A stretch of DNA of 64,000 nucleotides from NCBI GenBank assembly GCA_036186865.1, contig AP025062.1, positions 26,723,437-26,787,436 of the forward strand, in the 5' to 3' direction. The position numbers and the translations under genes were made by a program. Source of the stretch: Eustoma russellianum. Lineage: Eukaryota; Streptophyta; Magnoliopsida; Gentianales; Gentianaceae. How positions within the stretch are numbered: the first letter of the stretch is position 1; each line of letters begins with the position of its first letter. The notes beneath the pieces were generated by a model that was not told the origin of the DNA, did no database searches, and saw nothing but the letters and a program-made list of their open reading frames with translations. Positions 45,842 through 55,323 of this stretch are shown here, piece after piece.

Positions 45842-46694
45842 TTGGTCTCTGACCAAATATGAATATGGATTAGTCTCCAACCAAATATGGATATGGACTG
45901 ATCTCTAGATCAGATATGGATTATGTATTTTGACTGATCGCCGACCAGATATAGATATGGACATGCATTTCATTTTCATAATGTTGCATCATCATTGCAT
46001 CATTATGGACATGGATCATCATGGAAATCATATAGATATGGAATATTATGGAAATTGCATTACAGACATGGACTATCATGGAACATTGCATGGGTATGGA
46101 TTATTATGGAAATGCATTATGAGTATGGATTGGACTTCCAAATTTATTGTGTTGATGTTTCATGGACTTATTTATGTTTAATATATTAAGTTATTATTTA
46201 TGAAAAGAAGACGGTCATGTATGTTCTTATGTTATAAATTATTTCATTACCCCGTGTTCGCATGTTTGATCCCATGGCAGGTCTAAGAGGTTTACTTGCT
46301 AGACTATTTGTATTATCGCTTAATCTTGTTGTTCAAATAATTTGCAGAGAACAGGGACAGGGCCACAGTATAATTAGAGGACAAGCAAGAGTTAGACTAT
46401 CCCTCATTGGAGACGTAGGCATTCATACCTTGCACTTAGATATTTTATCTTTGATGATTATGTATTATAGACTCATTTTGGGACTTTAGTATTTTATATG
46501 GATTATGTATTCAGGACAGTATTTATGGACATTCAGAATCTGTTGTAAATGTTTAAGGTATTTTGCTTCCACCATACCAGTCCACGTCTTATCTTGGATG
46601 TGCATTTGATTGGTATAGACGCCTTGTACTTCTCTTAGTAGAGTACGGCGGGTGTGCCGTTTTGAGACCTTAGTCCAGGGCAGGGCGCTACAAA

Positions 46695-46706
46695 TGGTAT
46701 CAGAGC
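46695..46706 (+). promoter_or_regulatory. Gypsy-A primer-binding site
   Basis: tggtatcagagc, the exact complement expected for initiator tRNA-Met, two bases after the LTR end. Confidence 0.92.
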
Positions 46707-47062
46707 TTAGGCTCCAGATCCACAGCAAAATCATAATGTGAGCGACGATCTTAGAATTAAGGGATGATCTCAGATATAAGAGATGATTTTAGACAAAAAT
46801 ATCGGCCTTAGATTAATCAGAATAGAACGGAACTAGGGTGCACGCCCACGTAGTAACATATAAACCTATTTTACCTAAGGAAAAGTTATAATTAATTTAC
46901 CTAAGGAAAAGATATATTCTTTTGCCTAAGGAAAATATACAATATTTTGCTTAGGTAAAAGATATCTTTATTCTGCCTAAGGAAATACACACTTTTACCC
47001 TAAGTGTTAAAACTTTTCTATGATTATAACTGTTTTTGATTAATATATACGTTTACAATAGA

Positions 47063-48251
47063 ATGCCTCCCCGTGCATGTGGCCATCCGGCTAGAATTAG
47101 GCATGTAGAGACGCCAACTCGTGAGGAGTCACCATCGGTGCTGGCCCCACGGTCTCACGTGTACATACCACCACCAGTGGGCCCACTCAGGGAGGCTTTC
47201 CACATGTCTTCATAGACGCATTTATATAGATTGGATAGGCGATGGGAAATAATCATTCGGAAACACCATCGTAGTAAATTTAACTGCCCCACAGTCGCAG
47301 CTGGATACTCGTTTATATTATACGGAGATGAAGAAGTCCTAGGTTCTGGATTTTGCGGGAGAATCTGACCCTGATGTGGCCGAGAGGTGGCTTGATAAGA
47401 TCGAGAATAATGTTGAGTTTATTTAGGTGCAAGATGAGGTGAGGGCATGAGTTCTTCGGCCATTTGTTATTAGAGAAGCGAATCAGTGGTGGAAGACCAA
47501 TCTTCAGAAATTACCGCAGCCAGTTGGGTGGGCCTGTTTCTTTGTGGAGTTTCGTAAGTTTTATGTTCCTCCCTTAGTGACCTTGGAGAAGATCGGAGCA
47601 TTTGAGTCGCTAAAGCAAGAGCCCAATGTGACAGTGGCAGAATATGTCAATCAGTTTACTGCTTTGGGAAGGTGTGTTCCTTCTATAAGGACGGATGAGC
47701 AGCTGAAGATGATCAAGTTTGAGTGAGGGCTGAATCCCCGTATACGTACCTGGATCATGAATGCAAACTCGAGGAGCTTTGAAGAGTTTCTTGATGCTTG
47801 TTATGGGGTTGAGCGAGACTCATCGAGACGCAATGATGAGGCCAGAGCCAAGAGGCCCAGATATAGAAGAGATGATTGCTTCGGGAAAGGGGCCAAGGCC
47901 CCAAGGTAGAATTTTTCTTGACCTCCGCAGCAGCCGTAGCGTCAGCAACAGAACCAATTCGTTCCTCGACTGTAGCAGCAGCAGCAACAGCGGCAGCCAC
48001 AACAGAACCGCGCTAGACCTCTGCCAGTGATTCCTCTTTGCTTTTCATGGGGAAGCAACATCCTGGAGAATGTTGGAGAAAGACAAGAGGTTTCTTCAAC
48101 TGTAGACAGACAGGTCATATTTCTGGGACTACCCGAAACCGAAGAGGGTGTCCCAGACAAATACTCACAGCAGCAGAACCGGCCTCTGGTTAATGCAAGG
48201 GTGCATGTGACGTCACACGCAGAGGTACAGGATGCCTCGGATGTGGTGACA
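47063..48251 (+). pseudogene. Gypsy-A Gag pseudogene
   Basis: Starts ATGCCTCCCCG directly after an acceptor-like caatag, the same context as in Gypsy-B. The Retrotrans_gag domain is readable in pieces: REANQWWKTNLQK, FFVEFRKFYVPP, VAEYVNQFTALGR, EQLKMIKFE, then a TGA, GLNPRI, SFEEFLDACYGVE. The zinc knuckle near 48090 reads FNCRQTGHISGT and has lost its outer cysteines. The polyglutamine-like cag-rich stretch at 47925-48005 matches the Gln/Pro-rich part of such Gags. It is non-functional. Confidence 0.85.
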
Positions 48252-48330
48252 GTACCCTTAACTTTACATTTTAAATGGCTTTATAATATGTTTACGTGAA
48301 CCTTGCATGTGAATATGTAACTGTATCAAG
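48252..48330 (+). other. intron-like insert at the Gag-protease junction of Gypsy-A (decayed)
   Basis: 79 nt of AT-rich sequence, gtaccc ... tatcaag, separate the Gag end (DVVT) from the protease start (AILVDSIPANVLYDSG). It sits at the same place as the first GT-AG insert in Gypsy-B. A G appears to be missing at each border, so exact splicing would no longer restore the frame. Confidence 0.5.
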
Positions 48331-49154
48331 TGCGATCTTAGTAGATAGTATACCGGCGAATGTACTATATGATAGTGGCATGAGTCATTCCTTCGTTTCC
48401 AAAAGGTTCGCCAAGAACCTTAGCAAATGCAATGTATGGTTAGAGACACCCTACCAAGTCTAGGCAGGTGGAGAATACATCATCATATCTCATCATCTGT
48501 ACGAGAATTGTGAGATTTAAATGGAGGGACAATTGTTCATTGCTAACCTGATTCCAATACAGATAGGAGATTTGACATCATCTTGGGCATGGATTGGCTA
48601 TCGAAGAATCATGCTCACATAAATTTTCAAGAGGAACAGGTAAATATTAAAGATCCGACCAGAGAAGAAGTTACTTATTAGGTTAAGAATCCGCAGAAGA
48701 TGTATTTGACAGCAGCTCATGCACATTAAGCCCTGAAGAAAGGAGATGTAGGTTTTCTGGCATACGCCTTAAACGTCGGACATGAGATTTCCTTGATCGG
48801 AGAAGTGACAGTGATAAAAGAATTCTCGGATATATTTCCTAACGACATGCCAGGCCTACCCCCAGATCGAGAATTGGAATTTGAAATTAATGTTGTTTTG
48901 GGAGCAGAGCCCATTTCTAAAGCGTCTTACTGAATGGCCCCATAGAATTAAAAGAACTAAAGGCGCAGTTACAGGAATTGATTGACAAGAAGTTCATATG
49001 TCCCCGTGTCTCTTCGTGAGGAGCACCTTTCTGTTTGTGAAAAAGAAATACGGGAGCATGCAATTGTGTATCGATTACTAGGAGTTGAATAAGATGACGA
49101 TCAAAAAAAGTACCCACTCTAAGAATTGATGATTTGTTCGATCAATTGCGAGTA

Positions 49155-49228
49155 ATTATTTTCTTTTATCCAATTTTGTTAGAATAATCGTAGACGTAAA
49201 TGTAAATTGTAAACATATATGCAAGGTG
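49155..49228 (+). other. AT-rich insert in Gypsy-A RT, intron-like
   Basis: Expected RT text is DLFDQL followed by QGAKVF. Between them lie about 75 nt (gtaattattttc ... catatatgcaag) absent from the equivalent position in Gypsy-B. A gta start and an ag end fit an intron, but the borders are not exact. It could also be a random insertion. Confidence 0.4.
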
Positions 49229-49866
49229 CCAAAGTATTCGGTAAAGTAGATCTTCGTTTCGGATATCCTCAGCTGAAATTCAAGATGACAGATGTATCTA
49301 AGACTGTTTTCCATACTTGTTATGGTCATTATGAGTTCTTAGAGATGCCGTTCGGATTGACCAACGTCCCTGCTGTATTCATGGATTTGATGATCAATGT
49401 TTTTCAAGAACAGTTGGATAAGTATGTGGTGGTATTCATAAATGACATCCTGATTTATTCTCCAGATGAGGAATCCCATATAGAACATTTGAGAATTATG
49501 CTGAGTATTCTGCAAGAGAAGAAATTGTACGCCAAATTCAGTAAATGTGAGTCCTGGTTACAAAGTGTGATATTTTTAGGCCATGTAATTTCAGAGGCGG
49601 GTATATTGGTTGATCCTAAGAAGATTGAGGCAGTCACAGAATGACCGAGACATAAGCATGTCACAAAGGTGATGTCCTTCTTAGGACTTGCAGGATATTA
49701 TCAGAGATTCGTCGAAACCAGATTGACGTAGAAAAAGGCAAAGTTTTAGTGGATGTCTACATGTGAATAAAGTTTTGTCGAACTCAAGAAGAGACTAACA
49801 TCAGCCCCAGTCCTAGTGTAACCCACCTCAGGTGAAGGATTTGTAACGCATCCAAGAATGGATTAG

Positions 49867-49936
49867 GTAAATAAATAAATGGCCTCATAAGTGTGAATTC
49901 ACATAGTATATACTTGTCTAAACTCTTTTCTTGTGG
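49867..49936 (+). other. intron-like insert in Gypsy-A RNase H, 70 nt
   Basis: Starts gtaaat and ends ttttcttgtgg. Removing it joins ...GL to GYVLMQ exactly in frame. It has the same position and the same length (70 nt) as the Gypsy-B insert at 57171-57240; only the acceptor AG has become GG. Confidence 0.65.
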
Positions 49937-51204
49937 GGTATGTGCTTATGCAATAGGATCGGGTAATTGATTATGCTTCGAAACAGCTGAAACCATATGA
50001 GTAAAATTATGCTACGCATGATTTGGAATTGGCAACGGTCATATTCGCATTGAAAATTTGGTGATATTATCTGTATGGGGAGTGAAGCGAAGTGTACACA
50101 AATCATAAGAGCCTGAAATATCTATTTACTCAGAAGAAATCAAATATGATGTTGGACCATAACACCTGCAATAAACACCACTAGAGAAGGGGCGAATAGT
50201 GGTTAGCGGAAATTACACTACTACCCTTAAACAAACATTCTCTCAAACCAGAATTTGAGAGCTGCTCAGATTCAGTATCCATTTTTAAAAAAATTTACAA
50301 CTCTCAGTACACAACTCTAAAAATTATGAAACTGTCCAGAAATCAACTTTAAGGTCTTAACTAGACTTTATCCAAACATTAGCTAAAAATAAAATCTTTT
50401 GCCCCTTCAAACAAATAAAAAGATTCAGCTGGTCAATCTAAACATTTTTGGACAGAATGTTGCTGAACTTTGAAAGCTCATATCTCTTTAAATACTCAGT
50501 CAAAAGGATTGATCTTTATGTCAAAATACTCCTTAGGATCTCTAGTTTATGTTTTGAAAAGGCCTTGACATGAAACTATGCTTATAAAAATCAGAATACA
50601 CGTTTCTTAGAAAATGGTCAGATTTTATTTTTCAAAGACTTAAAGACTAACTTACCTTTGCTCAAATCGAGTGATTCTTGTTACAAATGTAAGCTAACCG
50701 TCTGAAGTATAATTCGAAGAAAAATCACGATTTTTGGAAATGTTTGCTATTATTTCAAGTCATGTGAATTTGTGTGAAAACTGTAGTGAAAAAACGGGCA
50801 GAATGTAGAAAAGAAGAAACAAGACGAACACCGAGAATTTATCCTGGTTCGACAATGTGACCTACTCCAGTCCCAATGAACAAATTTCTTTGGATTTCAC
50901 TATGAAATGATGCCGATACAACAAGAAGAGCCGAGCACACCAACCTTATTCATGACTTGGCAAAGCACCTCTATGCAACTTTGGTTGCAACACCTCAAAC
51001 ACAGATTGATGTAGCCTTATAGAATTGTCTAATGAATCTTACAAAATATGAAACAAGAGCTGTATAATGTAGCTATAGAATAACTATCAATGGAACATCT
51101 TAGCTACCCAAGTATGAACAAGAAATGAGAAAAAGAGAATAGCAAGACTATGAACTTCAACTTTTGATTTCAAGTGTGTGTCTTCTCTTTTTCACCTTGC
51201 CTCC

Positions 51205-51212
51205 TATTTATA
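51205..51212 (-). promoter_or_regulatory. TATA box of repeat R
   Basis: Minus strand tataaata inside cactataaataggaggc, followed by a purine-rich leader. It divides R into a U3 of about 1.5 kb (which holds the ORF) and an R-U5 of about 1.05 kb. Confidence 0.6.
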
Positions 51213-51448
51213 GTGTGAAATGAGCCTTGAAGATAAGAATGCCAATGTGTTATAGTCTTCATCATCAAAGCTTAAGTTCCTTCACTTCGTTGGATGACCA
51301 CCTGAACACCTTGTACACTTGGCAACTTCAAGTAACATGATTGGTCCACTTTTGCTTCGATGTTGGCCGATTTTATCACCTCAAAATTGACATGGAAATT
51401 GTGAAAATAATAACCAAAGATAAGATGGCATATTCCTCCGATAAATCC

Positions 51449-52021
51449 TCAACTTCTTATAAAGATAATAGGACATGTGGTTGCTGAAATTTTGACTCCA
51501 AAATCAGCTCCAACCTCCTTTTGTAGCCGTTGGTTTTCAATTTGAAATTCCAAGTTGGCAGCTTTGCCAACTAGCTTGTTTTTGGTTAGTCCATTTATAC
51601 AAAAGTCATAAAATAAATAAAATACCTTTGCCACATAGATAACCACGTTTTTGAGCCATGCATAAGTGTACAAGCTCATATTTAATAAAGAGAAAACAAT
51701 AGATAAAAGTTGACAAGACTTTGTCAACCAATAATTCGAAATTCCCACATTTTTCTCTTTGTAAGTTTTGGTGAATTTTGTGCCAATAATGCTCTCAAAA
51801 TCTCTACAAAATGATGAGTGAAAACCTCCAATAACATATCTAAAAGAGTCTGTAAGAATAGAATAGAATGTGACATCAAAAACCGTCACATATCCCGCCA
51901 CTGTCGATAATATCACTAGATAAAAATTACAATAGGTAACCATGATATAATCTTCAAGAAAACCATGAATGAGCTCCATAATAAAGATAAAATCCAAATC
52001 AAGTGATGTACTTGAGTACAA
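51449..52021 (-). CDS. repeat-R ORF: small predicted membrane/coiled-coil protein
   Basis: An uninterrupted 190-codon ORF of unknown family, located in the presumed U3 of R and ending about 235 bp upstream of the TATA box. Visible features are a hydrophobic stretch near residues 28-55 (YCNFYLVILSTVAGYVTVF), a Cys/charged core (FCRDFESIIGTKF, TYKEKNV, KSCQLLS), a second hydrophobic zone (VVIYVAKVFYLFYDF) and a C-terminal coiled-coil-like part (AANLEFQIENQRLQKEV). The partial copy at 42945-43196 keeps about 60% of residues in the core by eye. The first Met is uncertain. It could be a captured host gene piece or an element gene. Confidence 0.45.
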   Translation of the reverse strand: MYSSTSLDLDFIFIMELIHGFLEDYIMVTYCNFYLVILSTVAGYVTVFDVTFYSILTDSFRYVIGGFHSSFCRDFESIIGTKFTKTYKEKNVGISNYWLTKSCQLLSIVFSLLNMSLYTYAWLKNVVIYVAKVFYLFYDFCINGLTKNKLVGKAANLEFQIENQRLQKEVGADFGVKISATTCPIIFIRS

Positions 52022-52368
52022 AGACCAAAATGCCCTTGGGGTAAAATGATGAAAATACCCTGGTGATAGAAAAATTCGAAAACGACCCCGATGGTCAGAA
52101 ATAAATATAGTAACACCTCCATAGTGATTAATAAGATATAAATGAGTCCTTGAATCATCATCTCATGTCATAGACCTATAAGAACTCAAAATACCACTTT
52201 TGTCCTTTTTGGTAAGTTGTAGAAACTTCCAAGACACATTAGTCACAAGACATATTTATAATCATCAAAAATATGTCATAAAATCACAATAATCACATAT
52301 GAAACATACGCAAATGAAAACAATCATTTTATCACATTTTAGAAAAAATTTTCCAAAAACCCTAGACA

Positions 52369-52598
52369 TAGATCGATCGAAGTGCCTCTGCTTGAGAGAT
52401 CGATGTCTCACAGTGAGGTCCAGATTTTGAATCTGCCTTACATCGATCGATCGATGTGAGGGATCGATGTGTCTCATGTTTAGAGCTCGATGTCTCACAT
52501 TCAGATTTGGGATTTACCCTGCCTTACTTTGGTCGATAGATGTAGGAATCGATGTATACATCGATCAATCGCTGTGTCCTACCTGAGAGATTGATGTT
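52369..52598. repeat. atcgatcg palindrome cluster in repeat R
   Basis: Degenerate cluster of gatcgatc words. It includes one exact 18-nt palindrome acatcgatcgatcgatgt at 52440-52457 and several gagagatcgatgtctca-like spacers. The same palindrome and agagatcgatgt spacer (in reverse complement) make up the repeat in the Gypsy-B LTRs. Confidence 0.8.
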
Positions 52599-52709
52599 AT
52601 TTTTCTTAACTTATTCAACTTTTTATCATATATAACACTATATGTGACATTTTTATAATATGTAACACATAAAATCATAATTTTGAAAATTGTCCAAACA
52701 TATTTTTCA

Positions 52710-52755
52710 ATATATGAGGCAGCGAAGATGGTTGGAGCTTATTGACGATTACGAC
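52710..52755 (+). pseudogene. Gypsy-A RNase H fragment between R and Gypsy-B
   Basis: 46 bp reading M-RQRRWLELIDDYD, the continuation of Gypsy-A RNase H. It ends with acgac (52751-52755), the target duplication made by Gypsy-B; the next host base after Gypsy-B continues the same codons (DLTIHHHRGKANKVADALS). Confidence 0.85.
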
Positions 52756-53452
52756 TGTAGCGCCCCGACCCGGACAGCAGAATCCGACCCGGTGCACCCG
52801 TCGTAGCTTACTGAGAAGACTACAAGACGTCTCATCTCTCGAGTACACATCCTCACTGACGTAAGAGAAATAAGTACAGAAACTTGTATCTAATGAATCT
52901 CCACCATCAATTCCATACATCAAATGGTAATAAAATCTCAAATGGTAATCACGGAAATAACAAACTAATCCTCAAGTGTATAAAAGGACGGAAATGAGAA
53001 CTAATTATTCCAACTAGCTCCCAACATATCTCTATGTATCCCATTCAGCCCACTCGCCATCGTCTTCTATGAATATCATGTCGTAGCTAGGCTCATCTGC
53101 AATCACAAAGGTAGTACCCTTAGCGAAAACGCTAGCAAGTAACCCACTTATAAGACATACGGGATCAACACATGGCAAGACATGAGTAATAGATAAATTC
53201 AAGGGACTTGAGGGGCACATGTCTTGTAAACTTTCAAAAGTAGAATTGAATAACGTAGTAAAGCGAGTACAACAATTTGTTCACATTTAGCAATTCGTAG
53301 GCAATCAGGTACCACACGCGTTCATACCACATTGACTCTCGTGATGCATGTCAAAAGATGCACTACACTACACATTCACATATGCATGAACGCTTTCTCT
53401 TTCAAAACAGTGCAATGCATGTCACAATGTCCGGTCACTTCACATAACTTTA

Positions 53453-53680
53453 TACCCTGTAACGTGCCCCGGCTTATATTTCCATCCCGGTTTACGTTAC
53501 AGCCAACTTTATACCCTGTAATGCACCTCGGCTTATATTTCCATCCCGAGTAGCATTACAGACAACTTTATACCCTGTAACGCGCCCCGGCTTATATTTC
53601 CATCCCGGTTTACGTTACAGCCTTTTGTGCCCTACAATGCGCCCCGGCTTAAATTTCCATCCCGGTTTACATTGCAGGTC
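53453..53680 (+). repeat. about 60-bp tandem repeat in Gypsy-B LTR
   Basis: Four units containing taccctgtaacg, ccccggcttatatttccat, cccggtttacgttacag, with a few changes (starts near 53453, 53512, 53571 and 53628). The same array is in the other LTR at about 60921-61148. Confidence 0.85.
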
Positions 53681-54170
53681 ACCTTCGCAAATCTGTGCCG
53701 AAGCACCTTTCTTTTCAAATCAATATGCAAATGCACGTGCCATGATGCAAGACTCCTCTTTCCAATCACACTTCTCGTTTACATATGCAATTCACATTCA
53801 CATGCGCAAGTACAAGTAACACGCAAGAGTTCACTAGCTTATTCATCAACACTTAGACCTCAACTAGCTCGTCAACACTTAACCTTGATTCTAAGGTTCA
53901 CAACCCAACGAGAGTATCCCTATCTTTCCTTCATTGAACTCTAAGACACCTCGTACGTTCATTTCCTAACCCGTCTAAGTCATTCCCGTTGAAACTCGAT
54001 TCGAGAATCCGTTGAAGTCATCAATATTGATTCACCATCCTAGGTCATGTTCCCAAGGCTTAGACTACCTTTGATCAAGTCCTAAGAAGTCACTAGAGTC
54101 ACCCAAAGGCTCCCCGAACGCCCCCCTTTCTTCCTCTACTTTCCACAAAATTTCAAGACTTCATCCCCTG

Positions 54171-54376
54171 TACATCGATCGATCGATGTCCAACTGGGAA
54201 CATCGATCTCTCACTTCGATCGATCGATGTCCTTCTGAGGACATCGATCTCTCAGCCTCCTCCTACATCGATCGATCGATGTCCAACTGGGGACATCGAT
54301 CTCTCAGCCACTACTACATCGATCGATCGATGTCCAACTGGGGACATCGATCTCTGACATCGATCGATCGATGTCA
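54171..54376. repeat. palindromic acatcgatcgatcgatgt repeat in Gypsy-B 3' LTR
   Basis: Five palindrome copies at 54172, 54213 (one imperfect), 54265, 54316 and 54357 (spacing 41, 52, 51, 41), separated by ccaactggggacatcgatct-type spacers that contain a further half site. The identical array is at 61639-61844 in the 5' LTR. Confidence 0.92.
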
Positions 54377-55278
54377 GTTCTATTCCAGAAATTCTTCTGC
54401 GATTTTCTGCAGACCTTCAACCACAATTCCCAATTTTCTTTCCACCATTCCAAGCTTAACCACTCTAGAATCCACTCTTAAATCCTCAACGCTGAAACCC
54501 TCTCAAAACCAATCCCGTGTTCAAACCTAACCCTGCTATGATCTCATACTTGAACTACGGATTCACCGCTACGCACTACACCAACTCACGATCCACGCCT
54601 AAAACGCGATTATCCGACTCTCCCAACCCAAAAATCCAATCTTTCCTCTCAACCCATCGCCCAACTATGGGATCACCCCAAGAGGGGATTCAGGGTAGGG
54701 ATTTGCATGTTTTCACATAATCAACAACCACAACGAATGCTTTTCCAGATACATTGGCCAAATCTCGAAACGAAAGCACCTAGATCATAATCAAATAATC
54801 AAAGAACGAATCTACTGCATGGTGATCCAATTTGATAACAAAATAGGCCATTTTTCTTTCACAAATCGTAGGAACTTATAAACAGATTACTTGCCTTTGA
54901 TTACTCGGAGAAGAAACGAAGAACGGATGAAGACTGGCTTGATTCCTGGGGCCTTCTCCTTCTCTTGGGAAACGGCTAGGGTTAAAGGAAAAAGAGCGTC
55001 GTTGTTTTCTGTAGAAAACTGACGCTTTGTAAGTTTTTATATGGGAAGGGAAAAGTTTGGTGTTTCTAAATTATACTTATTTCCTATTTATCTTAAAGGA
55101 TAAATCCTAATATTTAATTCTGAAAATTAAATACAAATTAATTTCTAATATTAAATCCATCCTTAATTTCTAATTAATCCTCACATTAATGCCTAACTTA
55201 ATTCTCGTTGACCGTAATTAATTTCAGAAAATTCTTCTTTGTCTTTTAATTACCCTACGGAGGGTGCGGGGCATAACA

Positions 55279-55290
55279 TCCCTCCCCCCT
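55279..55290 (-). promoter_or_regulatory. Gypsy-B polypurine tract
   Basis: Minus strand aggggggaggga directly before the TG of the 3' LTR, preceded by the conserved chromovirus phrase gaggacgaaactttttgtaa. Confidence 0.88.
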
Positions 55291-55323
55291 TACAAAAAGT
55301 TTCGTCCTCGAAACTGGCGTACC

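Larger units (their letters stand above)
43218..46692 (+). repeat. Gypsy-A 5' LTR (3475 bp)
   Basis: TGTTACGCCCCC ... gggcgctaca, followed two bases later by the primer-binding site. It contains a pyrimidine-rich leader, a tandem duplication near 44990-45110 (gtaggtggaagcacccccat), a cata microsatellite at 45438-45475 and an atggat/atggac hexamer array at 45793-45841. The 3' copy lies beyond the window. It is unusually long for a gypsy LTR. Confidence 0.85.
48331..50149 (+). pseudogene. Gypsy-A protease, reverse transcriptase and start of RNase H
   Basis: Protease: NVLYDSGMSHSFVSKRF, with DSGA changed to DSGM. The RT N-terminus (FSDIFPNDMPGLPPDRELEFEINV) is broken by stops. The RT core ORF 49219-49644 has KVDLRFGYPQLK, YGHYEFLEMPFGLTN and the active site FIND (expected FIDD) at about 49437-49448, then YAKFSKCESWL and FLGHVIS. 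RNase H begins near 49850 and is interrupted by a 70-nt intron-like insert, then VIDYASKQLKPYE, DLELATVIFALKIW and KSLKYLFTQKK. The frame is cut at 50149 by insertion of repeat R. Confidence 0.87.
50150..52709 (-). mobile_element. repeat R: solo LTR-like element with an ORF in its U3
   Basis: 2560 bp inserted into the RNase H codons of Gypsy-A. On the minus strand it starts TGAAAAATATG and ends GGTCCAACA. The host text resumes exactly in frame (NM then RQRRWLEL). The host word tatga occurs on both sides (50145-50149, 52713-52717), with three extra bases on the right, so the duplication is imperfect. A TATA box lies at 51205-51212. A leader-like pyrimidine-rich region and the phrase cgaaccaggataaattctcg, typical downstream of LTR promoters, follow in this orientation. 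I see no internal region or second LTR. Confidence 0.65.
52756..55278 (-). repeat. Gypsy-B 3' LTR
   Basis: 2523 bp. On the minus strand it runs TGTTATGCCCCGCACC ... cgacgggtgcaccgg ... cggggcgctaca. U3 is only about 240 bp (TATA at 55034-55041), so most of the LTR is transcribed R-U5. It includes four gtaacg-type segments with a taccctgtaa/ttccatcccgg motif (about 53440-53680 on the plus strand) and the palindromic repeat at 54171-54376. Confidence 0.94.

Noticed and set aside
52265..52498. 77-codon minus-strand ORF in repeat R (RHRSLKQRHFDRSM)
   Set aside because: Same explanation: frame through the atcgatcg cluster.
53453..53680. Regularly spaced repeats resembling a CRISPR array
   Set aside because: The four units are about 60 bp, fully repetitive without unique spacers, inside a plant LTR that is itself duplicated. 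Not CRISPR.
54186..54530. 114-codon ORF with IDRSMSNWGHRSL-type repeats (also at 61654-61998)
   Set aside because: It is a translation of the palindromic DNA repeat in the Gypsy-B LTRs. The repeat is meaningful at DNA level; no start context or downstream coding sequence supports a protein.
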